A DNA stretch of 63,206 nucleotides from Alphaproteobacteria bacterium SS10. Its GTDB lineage: Bacteria; Pseudomonadota; Alphaproteobacteria; TMED2. The position numbers and the translations under genes are program-made. The stretch is taken from positions 311,244 to 374,449 of the forward strand of contig JAHCML010000003.1 in the NCBI GenBank assembly GCA_019192455.1, in the 5' to 3' direction. The notes beneath the pieces are model-generated. The model was not told the origin of the DNA. It worked only from the letters and a program-made list of their open reading frames with translations, and did no database searches. How positions within the stretch are numbered: position 1 is the stretch's first letter; the number at the start of each line of letters is the position of its first letter. Below are positions 19,538-27,381 of the stretch, piece by piece.

Positions 19538-19774
19538 CTAGTGAAGGCTAACTGGCTCCATCTCATGATGGCGGATCGCAGCCACGGCCGCTTCCTTATG
19601 TTCCATCATCACAATCTCAGTGCCATCGGCCGCGTAAATCGCGAATTGCCGCTCACCCTGCTCATCCTTCACGCATTTGATGTAGGCAACGTCATCCATG
19701 CCGAACATCAGAAAATCGCTTCGGGAGATTGGGGCCTTGAAGGCGCCTAACTTATCTTCGTTTGTGTCGTTCAT
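19538..19774 (-). CDS. DUF1150 family small protein
   Basis: This 78-residue protein belongs to a conserved alphaproteobacterial family of unknown function usually found beside a small heat-shock gene. Recognisable parts are FLMFGMDDVAYIKCV and FAIYAADGTEIVMMEHKEAAVAAIRHHEMEPVSLH. The ATG at 19774 begins the family-like sequence; the open frame runs upstream to 20023 only because the intergenic DNA lacks stops. It follows hsp20 on the same strand, 115 bases downstream, and is probably co-transcribed with it. Confidence 0.88.
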   Translation of the reverse strand: MNDTNEDKLGAFKAPISRSDFLMFGMDDVAYIKCVKDEQGERQFAIYAADGTEIVMMEHKEAAVAAIRHHEMEPVSLH

Positions 19775-19889
19775 AGTTTTGACTTTCGGTCGTTCTGACC
19801 CTCTAGGCCAGCACATAAATATTAAATTAGGTCTACAACACGATTTTTCTTGTCTTAGAAGCATGCAAGAAACGTGCATAAACCTCAAC

Positions 19890-20366
19890 TCACGATGCCT
19901 GCGCTTCGTCGATTGTGACGGTGGCTTTTCCACTTTTCTGGCTCTTATCCCCATCACGGATCTCAATATTGCGAACCTTGGTGGTGATTTCGGGCTGGCG
20001 CAGGTCGACATGCAGCAAACCATTGCTCAAATGGGCGCCATCAACCTCAATACCGTCGGCTAAAAGGAACGCGCGCTGGAACTGACGTGCCGCGATTCCC
20101 CGATGCAGGAACACGCGCTCTTGCTCGGCGGCGCTCTGTTGTTTGCCGCGAATGACCAGCTGGCGGTCCTCCAACTGGATCGATAAATCATCCATGGTGA
20201 AGCCAGCGACCGCGATGCTGATGCGCAGATCACCGGTGCTCAATTGTTCGATATTGTAAGGGGGGTAGCCATCCGCACCGGCCTTACTCAACCGGTCCAG
20301 GGTCTGCTCCAAATGGTCAAAACCCAGCAGAAATGGGCTGCTAAAGCCTGATAGGCGTCCACTCAT
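19890..20366 (-). CDS. Hsp20/alpha-crystallin small heat-shock protein
   Basis: This is an ATP-independent holdase that keeps unfolding proteins soluble under stress. The alpha-crystallin domain spans about residues 35-130: YPPYNIEQLSTGDLRISIAVAGF, DLSIQLEDRQLVIRGKQ and FLHRGIAARQFQRAFLL are typical of the IbpA-like bacterial class. The ATG at 20366 has GGGAG eight bases upstream. A sigma-32-like promoter lies about 90 bases upstream on the same strand, so heat induction is likely. Confidence 0.94.
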   Translation of the reverse strand: MSGRLSGFSSPFLLGFDHLEQTLDRLSKAGADGYPPYNIEQLSTGDLRISIAVAGFTMDDLSIQLEDRQLVIRGKQQSAAEQERVFLHRGIAARQFQRAFLLADGIEVDGAHLSNGLLHVDLRQPEITTKVRNIEIRDGDKSQKSGKATVTIDEAQAS

Positions 20367-20743
20367 TACCGTCACTCCCGTTCTCAAGATCAGCGAGCGG
20401 CCCATGAAAGGGCAGATGTTGGCCAGCCCTGCATTAGGCACCAGCCACATCTTCTATGTGGGGAGTGGTTTTGTGCCATCAAGCGGAATCAATCGGCGGC
20501 CGAGGACTATGATATCGGGGCCAATCACGCAGTATTTGGCGATGCCAGAGATGTTGCTGGACCGGGTTTAATGCTACACTGCACAAATTGGTGACAAATG
20601 CAGTGGATTGCCCGGTTACCCCAACCAGTTCTGGTTGCCCAATACCGGCTGTCTTTCCTGCTTGCCCGGGCTTCGCGGATGGGGCTGTCGCCAGGAATTG
20701 GGCCCGTATCCTCCTGATGCGGGTTTGGGGATAGGTTTTTGCC
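20367..20743. other. divergent intergenic region between hsp20 and the cyclase-like gene
   Basis: These 377 bases separate two divergent genes. The left part holds the hsp20 leader and its RpoH-like promoter, with a perfect inverted repeat (CCACAT/ATGTGG, 20445-20461) overlapping the -10 box. The right part (about 20490-20743) presumably promotes the cyclase-like gene. I see no coding potential. Confidence 0.6.
20456..20483 (-). promoter_or_regulatory. sigma-32 (RpoH)-like promoter of hsp20
   Basis: On the minus strand CTTGATG (20483-20477), a 13-base spacer and CCCCACAT (20463-20456) closely match the heat-shock promoter consensus CTTGAAA/CCCCATNT. The predicted start near 20449 leaves a leader of about 80 bases before the hsp20 ATG. 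Confidence 0.7.
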
Positions 20744-21862
20744 ATGTCGATGCTGGAGCACAGCGCCATCGGCTCGGTAGACGAGCTGAATGCGTTCCTT
20801 GCCAAGCAATGGGGTTACGGCCGCAACCTGGTGGTTGGCTGGTCACTCATGCGGGTGGGCTTGCGCCTGATCATCGCCCCGCGCTCTCGCATTTTCCATG
20901 TCGCTGGCACTGACCCACGTATCGTGCGTGGTGAACGGTTGATGAGCCAGGATGAGCTGCATCGCCGTGCCCGCCAGCTGAATGTCGAAACCATTAGCCT
21001 GTCGGTCTCCAAACAGTTTGGTGAGGGGCCCGGCCGGATCAGCCTGTCGGCGGTTGAGGTGCTGATGCGCCGGTACTCAATTATTGAGACCGAGCATCGC
21101 GGCGTTCTCTTGTTCGACATCACCAGCTTTGGCCGTTTGCCACCGCTGGGTCAGGTGGCACAGCTGAGCTATCTCGACCACGCCATCAATGTGGCGCAGC
21201 GGGTTGTCTCGGATGCCCGTATCCATGTTGAGATCAGCCGTTCGACAACGGGTGATGGTTTCTACTGCTGGAACCGGCGGGAGGGCTTTGACGCTGATGC
21301 CAGTATCTTTGCCTTTAAGGCGATTACCCTCTGTTTGCTGAAATACATGATGCAGCACGAGACAGAGAAGTTCATCCCGACCATCAAGACCTGCGCCTCC
21401 ATCGGATCGCACTACACCTATTTCTCGGTTGAGCGGCTTAACCCGCGTGGCTCCAACTACATTGTTGGCGATGTGACGATTGAGCTGGCCCGCCTGATGG
21501 AAGCTGCCGATCCTGGTCAGATTCTGATCGGCAATTTCATGCGCCCAACACCGGGTGGTGAGATCTTCACGCCAAAGGATTTCGTCGAGATTGTGAATGA
21601 CAAGCTGCGGGCATTCTGTGGCCGTAAGCTCTTTGGATCGAAACTGCGCGAGGCGAAATTCTATCTGACCGGTCGGCAGGTGGATCGCACCTATATGGTC
21701 GATCGTTTCGCCGTCGAGGATAAGCACGGCTTCAAGCACATTGCCTTCAACGGCAAGATCAACTTCCACTTCGATGATGGCAGTTCAATCTATCTCGGCC
21801 TTCCCACCGCCGATGCGCGTAACAACCGGGCCTTCGATGAAGTGCCAATGAACGAGCTCTAA
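20744..21862 (+). CDS. diverged class III nucleotidyl cyclase-like protein
   Basis: This is a 372-residue cytoplasmic-looking protein whose middle resembles an adenylate/guanylate cyclase homology domain. The first metal-binding position is in VLLFDITSFGRL (D125), the second in STTGDGFYCW (D171), and the block NYIVGDVTIELARLMEAADPGQILI matches the VGDxVNxAARL...A.PGQIL region. There the catalytic Asn appears to be replaced by Ile, while the Arg (R250) is kept. Residues 1-110 have no recognised domain; a Val/Leu/Ile-rich stretch near 30-46 may be a weak membrane or amphipathic segment. It could be a low-activity cyclase, a cyclase-fold binding protein, or an unrelated fold with chance similarity. 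It appears to be a single-gene unit. Confidence 0.6.
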   Translation: MSMLEHSAIGSVDELNAFLAKQWGYGRNLVVGWSLMRVGLRLIIAPRSRIFHVAGTDPRIVRGERLMSQDELHRRARQLNVETISLSVSKQFGEGPGRISLSAVEVLMRRYSIIETEHRGVLLFDITSFGRLPPLGQVAQLSYLDHAINVAQRVVSDARIHVEISRSTTGDGFYCWNRREGFDADASIFAFKAITLCLLKYMMQHETEKFIPTIKTCASIGSHYTYFSVERLNPRGSNYIVGDVTIELARLMEAADPGQILIGNFMRPTPGGEIFTPKDFVEIVNDKLRAFCGRKLFGSKLREAKFYLTGRQVDRTYMVDRFAVEDKHGFKHIAFNGKINFHFDDGSSIYLGLPTADARNNRAFDEVPMNEL

Positions 21863-22301
21863 TACGCGCCGTTAAGTGCCACTTTTGTCGGAACAAGTGG
21901 CGAACAAATCAGTTAAATCGGAAAATAGGGGCGGACCGCCGGGCCGGTGAAGTCTGGGGTAGGGGGGCAAGGGACTTCAGCCAAGTTCCCGTTGAAGGGA
22001 AGGGGGACATCCCGACGGTCCGGACTTACATATAAAAATAAAAATTGCGTTCACAATAGGGCAATCGCTTAAAAACCAAGGGTTTTGAGAGAAAAAACGA
22101 CTTGGCCATGCGTTCTGCGAGATTTTCTGCGGCGGTAACGCATTGTGCGAATGCCGAGCATCCTTTCGCCCGTGATGCGTAAGCATTGGATTTTAAACAT
22201 TAAAGCACGTTTAGCGAACATCATGGTATGGGTTGCTAGGCTGCCAAAATGCAATGGTCAGCTCTGATGTTTGGGGCCTCTCACCAGATGCGGTGTTGGG
22301 A
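21863..22301. other. intergenic region with an AT-rich core
   Basis: About 440 bases without a convincing gene lie between two genes that converge on it. It contains an imperfect hairpin just after the cyclase-like gene (GCCACTT at 21878-21884 with AAGTGGC at 21895-21901, no T-run), a G-rich patch (about 21950-22010) and an AT-rich core (about 22025-22110). Short minus-strand frames here lack ribosome sites and conserved sequence. Confidence 0.5.
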
Positions 22302-22832
22302 TTAAGCTGCTGCTGCTTGCTGACGTGCCAGGCCCGCCTTCTTGGTGCCATCCACCTTCAGTTTGCGGGGATGTTTCTCCCCGGTTTCGATGAAGTGTTT
22401 GAGCTCTTCTAAGCTCTCATCGATGGCCTTCTTGAACTGCATCCGCATCATCCACCCCATCAGAATGTTGAAGGGTGGGGCGATATCTGCGTTCAGGGTC
22501 ATGCGCACATTGGTGCCGTTAACGTTGTTTGGCGCTAGGGACCATGACGCCACCATTGAGCGCATGAAGCCAGGCATTTTGGCGCCAGTTGCCGCATAGG
22601 CCAGGCGATACCGGCTGGGGTCATAGCCAACAATCGTCTCGTTAAACGGGCCCATGCTGGTTTCGCAGATGCGGCCAGCACAGGGGGCGGCTGCTACCCT
22701 CGCTTTACCAGGGCGTGGGGTGGAGGCGTAGACATTGCTGGCCCAGTCGCCAGCATGCACAAAGTTCGGGCCCAGCACGTCCCAAACGCTCTCAACCGGC
22801 GCATCAATTGCCAGCACATTGGTAATCTTCAT
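22302..22832 (-). CDS. SRPBCC-family polyketide cyclase/START-like protein
   Basis: This 176-residue protein has the hydrophobic-ligand-binding SRPBCC fold. Typical features are the opening MKITNVLAIDAPVESVWDVLG, the strand segment FNETIVGYDPSRYRLAYAATG, and the long C-terminal helix around MRMQFKKAIDESLEELKHFIETGE. The C-terminus is Lys/Ala rich. The ligand is unknown. The ATG at 22832 has AAGGA about ten bases upstream. It lies about 140 bases downstream of the LysR gene on the same strand and may be co-transcribed with it. Confidence 0.82.
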   Translation of the reverse strand: MKITNVLAIDAPVESVWDVLGPNFVHAGDWASNVYASTPRPGKARVAAAPCAGRICETSMGPFNETIVGYDPSRYRLAYAATGAKMPGFMRSMVASWSLAPNNVNGTNVRMTLNADIAPPFNILMGWMMRMQFKKAIDESLEELKHFIETGEKHPRKLKVDGTKKAGLARQQAAAA

Positions 22833-22973
22833 GGTCACGTCATCCTTCGCAATGTTGGTGCGGCCTCTTGATCCGTGCCGCTTCACTAGCGCCGATGATG
22901 GGACGCAGCTTAGAGCCCGCTCAATGGAGGGTTGCGCATGCTGATCTGCAAGGATGCAGGTTGGGAGGCGCGG

Positions 22974-23894
22974 TTACTGGCCGCCCCGGGCTTGGCTGGC
23001 TGGTTCTGCCGTCTCATTCCCATTGGCTTCAAGTACGTGCTTGGTCGCCCGGGTCAGCATATCCATGGCCACCCTGATGCGGGGCACATGGCGAAGTTCC
23101 TCATGGGTCAGCAGCCAAAGGCTAATCCAGAAAGAGTGGCCCAAGGAGCGGAGGTTGGTGAGGTCGGTCCGGTACTCAATATAAGCGTCAGAGGACGCAC
23201 CAATCGCTAGCCCCGGGTTAATCGCGGCTGTCTGAGTGATGATAGAGGTGGTTCGGGCAATGATCTTGGCCCCCGGGTCAATGTCATTAATCCAACGATC
23301 ATGGACCGAATGGGCGTGCGGTTGCATGTATGACATCCAGGGCGACGTTCCCAACTGCTGGTCCGGTTGATCGGCGGCACCAAAGACCGAAAACTTTGCA
23401 TAACCCAGTCGGCGGCCAAACAGTCCTGGGCTGGGGGTTTCGGTGAACCGCAGAACGATATCGGCCTCGCGTTGATCCAGGCTTACATTCTCGTAGCTTT
23501 CCCGAAGCTCCAGATGGATGCCTGGATTTGCCTTCATGATCGGGACCAACTTTGGGGCCATCAATTCAAACAGAAAATCGAGGCTGGAGACCCGGACCGT
23601 CCCTTCTATCTGATCCTGCCCATCAAGATTGGGCAGCAGATCCTCCATTGTCCGCTCTAGCTGCCTGGCGGCCAGGACCAGGTCATCGCCCTCGGTTGAG
23701 AATTCAATCCCACCCTTGATCCGCTCAACCCGCTTGATGCCGATATCAAGCTCTAGGCGGCGCAAGCGCCGGGTCACGGTGGTCGGATCAATGCGCAGTA
23801 GCTTGGCAGCCAGGGACACTTGCCTCGTTTCTGCCATGGCAGAGATAAGGCGCAGATCATTCCAGTCGATCTGATCTATCAGGCGGTTAACCAT
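22974..23894 (-). CDS. LysR-family transcriptional regulator
   Basis: This is a 306-residue regulator with an N-terminal winged helix-turn-helix (LRLISAMAETRQVSLAAKLLRIDPTTVTRRLRRLELDIG, about residues 14-52) and a C-terminal periplasmic-binding-protein-like effector domain (from about residue 95: GTVRVSSLDFLFELMAPKLVP, then READIVLRFTETP). Its effector is unknown. It is divergent from the tetR-like gene, separated by 192 bases containing three inverted repeats. LysR regulators often control the divergent neighbour, so the operators there might be shared. Confidence 0.92.
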   Translation of the reverse strand: MVNRLIDQIDWNDLRLISAMAETRQVSLAAKLLRIDPTTVTRRLRRLELDIGIKRVERIKGGIEFSTEGDDLVLAARQLERTMEDLLPNLDGQDQIEGTVRVSSLDFLFELMAPKLVPIMKANPGIHLELRESYENVSLDQREADIVLRFTETPSPGLFGRRLGYAKFSVFGAADQPDQQLGTSPWMSYMQPHAHSVHDRWINDIDPGAKIIARTTSIITQTAAINPGLAIGASSDAYIEYRTDLTNLRSLGHSFWISLWLLTHEELRHVPRIRVAMDMLTRATKHVLEANGNETAEPASQARGGQ

Positions 23895-24030
23895 TCCTAA
23901 TTCTCTTTCTTGCGCGACGTCCTGGCGGGAACTTGATAGTCACCGTTTGCGGTTCGGGAATTCAATCGGCGCCACGGCAGGCAGGCCTGCATGGTTGCAG
24001 ATTTCCCTAACATTTTTTCAAACAGGGCTT

Positions 24031-24044
24031 AGAATGACCATTCT
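24031..24044. promoter_or_regulatory. putative TetR operator, copy 1
   Basis: AGAATGACCATTCT is an inverted repeat (AGAAT/ATTCT arms) 43 bases before the tetR-like start. It shares the pattern AGAAYRAMCRTTCT with copies at 24067 and 24860. It probably binds the TetR-type regulator encoded next to it. Confidence 0.65.
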
Positions 24045-24060
24045 GAAAACTATTTTCAGA
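24042..24060. promoter_or_regulatory. perfect 8+3+8 palindrome in the LysR/TetR intergenic region
   Basis: TCTGAAAACTATTTTCAGA has 8-base arms around a 3-base centre. It overlaps the end of TetR operator copy 1 and precedes copy 2. The sequence differs from the AGAAY...RTTCT motif, so it may be the site of another regulator such as the divergent LysR protein. Confidence 0.5.
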
Positions 24061-24066
24061 TTAGGT

Positions 24067-24080
24067 AGAACAACCGTTCT
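24067..24080. promoter_or_regulatory. putative TetR operator, copy 2
   Basis: AGAACAACCGTTCT is an inverted repeat (AGAAC/GTTCT) ending 6 bases before the tetR-like ATG. Binding here would block the gene's own transcription or translation initiation region, fitting autorepression. Confidence 0.7.
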
Positions 24081-24086
24081 TGAGCA

Positions 24087-24797
24087 ATGATGGTTTCTTC
24101 GCCCCCAGATCAGGCTATCTCAACGCCGATGACCCAAGTGACTTCCGATAAGCGGCACCATGCCATCATGGCCGCCCGCGATGTGTTTTGGCGCAATGGC
24201 TATGAAGAGGCCTCAATGACCGAGCTGGTCGAGGCGACCGGCCTGAACCGCTATGCCATTTATTCAATCTTTGGCAGCAAGCGTGATTTATTCCTGGCAA
24301 CGCTGGAATCATACTTCGCCCATGGCGAGGCGCTGTTCTATCCAATCATCAACGACACCAGCCGGCCCGCGCTGGAGCGGATTGAGCATGGCCTCTACAC
24401 GATGATTGAGCTGACCCTCCATCAGGGGCAGGGCTGTTACATCTGCCATGTCGCGGTGAAGGAGAGTGACCGCGACCAGACCGTCTGTGCCGCGGTGAAT
24501 GAATTCTTCGATCGCATCCTGGAGGCCATGTCCATGCCTATGCGGGATGCGATGGAGGCTGGGCATCTGAACCCCAACCTGACGCCCGAGATGGCGGCAC
24601 GCATCGTCTTTGCCGCTGAGATGAGCATGGGGCTCTACATTCAGGCGGCAGCGCCCCGCGAGACCCTGCAGAGCATTGCCCATGCGGCGATGGCGGCAAT
24701 CTCAGCACCTGGTGCCTGGTCACCAATTGATCCGCCAAAGATCGTCCTGCCTGAAGAGATGATCGCCTCATTTCCAAAGGCTCCGGTACCCAATTGA
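24087..24797 (+). CDS. TetR/AcrR-family transcriptional regulator
   Basis: This is a 236-residue one-component repressor. The helix-turn-helix lies at about residues 25-70 (AIMAARDVFWRNGYEEASMTELVEATGLNRYAIYSIFGSKRDLFLATLESYF). The C-terminal ligand-binding domain includes CYICHVAVKESDRDQTV, characteristic of the TetR_C group of AcrR-like proteins. Starts at 24087, 24090 or 24132 are possible; none has a strong ribosome site. It is the first gene of a likely efflux/lipid-export regulon: two operator copies precede it and a third precedes the pump gene. Confidence 0.93.
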   Translation: MMVSSPPDQAISTPMTQVTSDKRHHAIMAARDVFWRNGYEEASMTELVEATGLNRYAIYSIFGSKRDLFLATLESYFAHGEALFYPIINDTSRPALERIEHGLYTMIELTLHQGQGCYICHVAVKESDRDQTVCAAVNEFFDRILEAMSMPMRDAMEAGHLNPNLTPEMAARIVFAAEMSMGLYIQAAAPRETLQSIAHAAMAAISAPGAWSPIDPPKIVLPEEMIASFPKAPVPN

Positions 24798-24859
24798 TCC
24801 GCTGACAGCGTGTCGATCACGGCGAGTTGACGACAAATTTTCGTAATCTATCTAAAAAC

Positions 24860-24873
24860 AGAATGAACGTTCT
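24860..24873. promoter_or_regulatory. putative TetR operator, copy 3, before the MMPL gene
   Basis: AGAATGAACGTTCT, extended to CAGAA/TTCTG arms at 24859-24874, repeats the operator seen twice upstream of the tetR-like gene. It lies about 100 bases before the pump start and links regulator and pump. Confidence 0.7.
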
Positions 24874-24970
24874 GGTCATCTGTTTGGAAAGTCTGTAAGA
24901 GAGCCTCAACTCTGAAATTTTCTCGCCGCAGGCTGCCCATGCCGCGCGGTTGTCCAAAAGGAACCTCTCG

Positions 24971-27352
24971 ATGAAAGAGACAATTAAGGCGCTGGACGGC
25001 TTTGCTGTCGCGTTGGCTGAGTTCGTCATCCGTTGGCGCTATCTGACCATTTTGGCCTGTATTGGCCTTGCCTTTGGTATGGCTACCTTCGCCGCCAATC
25101 TGGGCATCGCGAATAACTACCGGGTCTTTTTCTCCGCCGATAATCCTGAGCTAACGGCGTTTGAGGAGTTCCAGACCACCTACACCAAGAATGACAACAT
25201 CCTCTTTGTGATCCGCCCTAAGAGCGGTGAGAGCTTCGACAACAGTACCCTTGCGGCCGTTGAGGCGCTGACCGCCGAGGCCTGGAAAATCCCCTTCGCC
25301 ATCCGCGTTGATAGCATCACGAATTTCCAATCAACCCGGGCAATTGAAGACGATTTGATCGTCGAAGACCTAGTCATTGATGGTGCGGGGCTCAATGCCC
25401 AAACCCGGGCGGAGAAGCAGCAGATCGCTTTAGCGGAGCCGCTGCTGCGCAATCAGCTAATCACCCCATCGGTCGATGCCACCGCTGTTAATGTGGTGCT
25501 CCAATTCCCTGAGAAGGATTTGACCGAGGTGCCCTCGGCGGTGAATGCCGCGCGTGAGCTGCGAGCGGAGATTGCGTCTCAATTCTCAGATCTTGAGATC
25601 AAGCTGACCGGCGTGGCCGTGTTGAACAACGCGTTCTCAGAGGCTGGTTTGGGCGATATGAGCTCTCTCGTGCCGCTGATGTATCTAGTTGTCCTCTTGG
25701 CATCGATTGTCGCCTTGCGCTCACTCTCGGCAGTGTTTGCAACCCTTATGGTAATCACCCTGTCGGTGATGTTTGCCATGGGTGCGGCTGGTCTCATGCA
25801 TATCGACATGACGCCGATCTCATTCAGCGCGCCGACCGTGATCATGACCCTAGCGGTGGCAGATTCCATTCACATCATGATGTCGATGCGATCGAATATG
25901 CGGCGTGGCATGGCGAAGCGTGAGGCGCTGGTCGATGCGATCCGGATCAACTTCCTGGCGGTCTCAATCACCTCGCTGACCACGATAGTTGGCTTCCTTG
26001 CGCTCAACTTCTCTGATGCCCCACCGTTCTGGCATCTGGGCAATATCACCGCGAGTGGCATCTTCGCCGCCTGGCTGTTCTCAATCACCCTGCTACCGGC
26101 CCTGGTCAGCCTGCTGCCGATGAAGGTGAAGGTTGCGGATCAGGATGGTCGCGACCCGGTGATGCGCCGGTTTGCCGATTGGGTGATCGAACGGCATCGT
26201 AGCTTGGCCGTTATCTGCATTCTGGTGGTCACTGGTCTGATCGCGATGATCCCGACCATCACCTTCAACGATCAGTGGGTTGAGTATTTCGATGAGCGGG
26301 TGGAATTCCGCCGCGATACCGACCAGGCTGTTAAGCACTTTGGCGTTTATCCGATTGAGTTCTCAATCCCAGCCGGGGCGCCGGGCGGTATCTCAGAGCC
26401 CGACTTCCTGAACCGGCTTGAGGCCTTCACGATCTGGCTGCGTGAGCAACCAAACGTCACCCATGTCTATTCGCTGTCTGACATCTTCAAGCGGCTGAAT
26501 ATGAACATGCATGCCGATGATCAGAGCTACTTCCGCACACCACAGGACCGTGAGCTTTCGGCCCAGTATCTCCTGCTTTATGAGCTGTCGCTACCCTATG
26601 GCCTGGACCTCAATGACCGTGTGAATATTGATAAGTCGGCGACCCGGGTCACCGTGACCTTTGGCAATATCACCACGGCGGAAACCAAGGAGTTTCTGGC
26701 AGCGGCGAATACCTATATCGCAGAGAACTTCCCACCCGAGCAGCAGGCCAAGCCAACCTCTGCCCAGGTGATGTTCACCTATATCACCGACCGGAATGTG
26801 CAGCAGATGATCCTGGGCACCACCATCGCCATTTTGGCAATCTCGGTGATCATGATGTTCAGCCTGCAGAGTTTCTCACTCGGACTGCTGTCATTGATCC
26901 CGAACGGGCTGCCGATTTTGGTGACCTTTGGTATCTGGGCGCTGTTGGTCAACACGGTTGGCTTCTCGGTTGCGACGGTTGCCTCGATCTCGCTTGGTAT
27001 CATTGTTGATGACACGGTCCACTTCTTGACCAAGTATCAACGTGCTCGGCGAGAGAAGGCGCTCGAGCCGCCGGACGCGATCCGCTATGCCTTTGAAACC
27101 GTGGGCTCTGCTCTAATCGTCAATACAATTGTCTTGGCGCTCGGCTTCTCGGTTCTGGCTTACTCAAGCTTCAAGATGAATGTGGATATGGGCCTGATGA
27201 CCATCATCGCGATCGTTGTTGCCCTGATCCTCGACTTCTTACTGCTGCCGGCCCTACTGCTGTTCGGCCATGGCCGTGGTGAGAAGACCTCTGATAAAGC
27301 GGTCGACACGGCAAGTAAGCCGGTGGATGACACCGCCGCCCAACCCGCTTAA
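24971..27352 (+). CDS. MMPL/RND-superfamily inner-membrane transporter
   Basis: This is a 793-residue proton-driven exporter of the RND superfamily, MMPL type. It has two repeated halves, each with one helix, a large periplasmic loop and five helices (first helix YLTILACIGLAFGMATFAA). The membrane acidic signatures are AVADSIHIMMSMR in the first half and GIIVDDTVHFLTKYQR in the second, positions that carry proton-relay aspartates in this family. Family members move lipids, hopanoids or other hydrophobic molecules to the outer leaflet. The ATG at 24971 has AAGGAA eight bases upstream; an upstream in-frame TTG at 24950 is rejected. It is followed within 30-40 bases each by a LolA-like protein and an outer-membrane barrel. 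Confidence 0.93.
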   Translation: MKETIKALDGFAVALAEFVIRWRYLTILACIGLAFGMATFAANLGIANNYRVFFSADNPELTAFEEFQTTYTKNDNILFVIRPKSGESFDNSTLAAVEALTAEAWKIPFAIRVDSITNFQSTRAIEDDLIVEDLVIDGAGLNAQTRAEKQQIALAEPLLRNQLITPSVDATAVNVVLQFPEKDLTEVPSAVNAARELRAEIASQFSDLEIKLTGVAVLNNAFSEAGLGDMSSLVPLMYLVVLLASIVALRSLSAVFATLMVITLSVMFAMGAAGLMHIDMTPISFSAPTVIMTLAVADSIHIMMSMRSNMRRGMAKREALVDAIRINFLAVSITSLTTIVGFLALNFSDAPPFWHLGNITASGIFAAWLFSITLLPALVSLLPMKVKVADQDGRDPVMRRFADWVIERHRSLAVICILVVTGLIAMIPTITFNDQWVEYFDERVEFRRDTDQAVKHFGVYPIEFSIPAGAPGGISEPDFLNRLEAFTIWLREQPNVTHVYSLSDIFKRLNMNMHADDQSYFRTPQDRELSAQYLLLYELSLPYGLDLNDRVNIDKSATRVTVTFGNITTAETKEFLAAANTYIAENFPPEQQAKPTSAQVMFTYITDRNVQQMILGTTIAILAISVIMMFSLQSFSLGLLSLIPNGLPILVTFGIWALLVNTVGFSVATVASISLGIIVDDTVHFLTKYQRARREKALEPPDAIRYAFETVGSALIVNTIVLALGFSVLAYSSFKMNVDMGLMTIIAIVVALILDFLLLPALLLFGHGRGEKTSDKAVDTASKPVDDTAAQPA

Positions 27353-27381
27353 ACCCAACGCAATACGACCGGAGTAATACG

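Noticed and set aside
21878-21901. Hairpin after the cyclase-like gene considered as a terminator
   Set aside because: The stem GCCACTT/AAGTGGC is not followed by a T tract.
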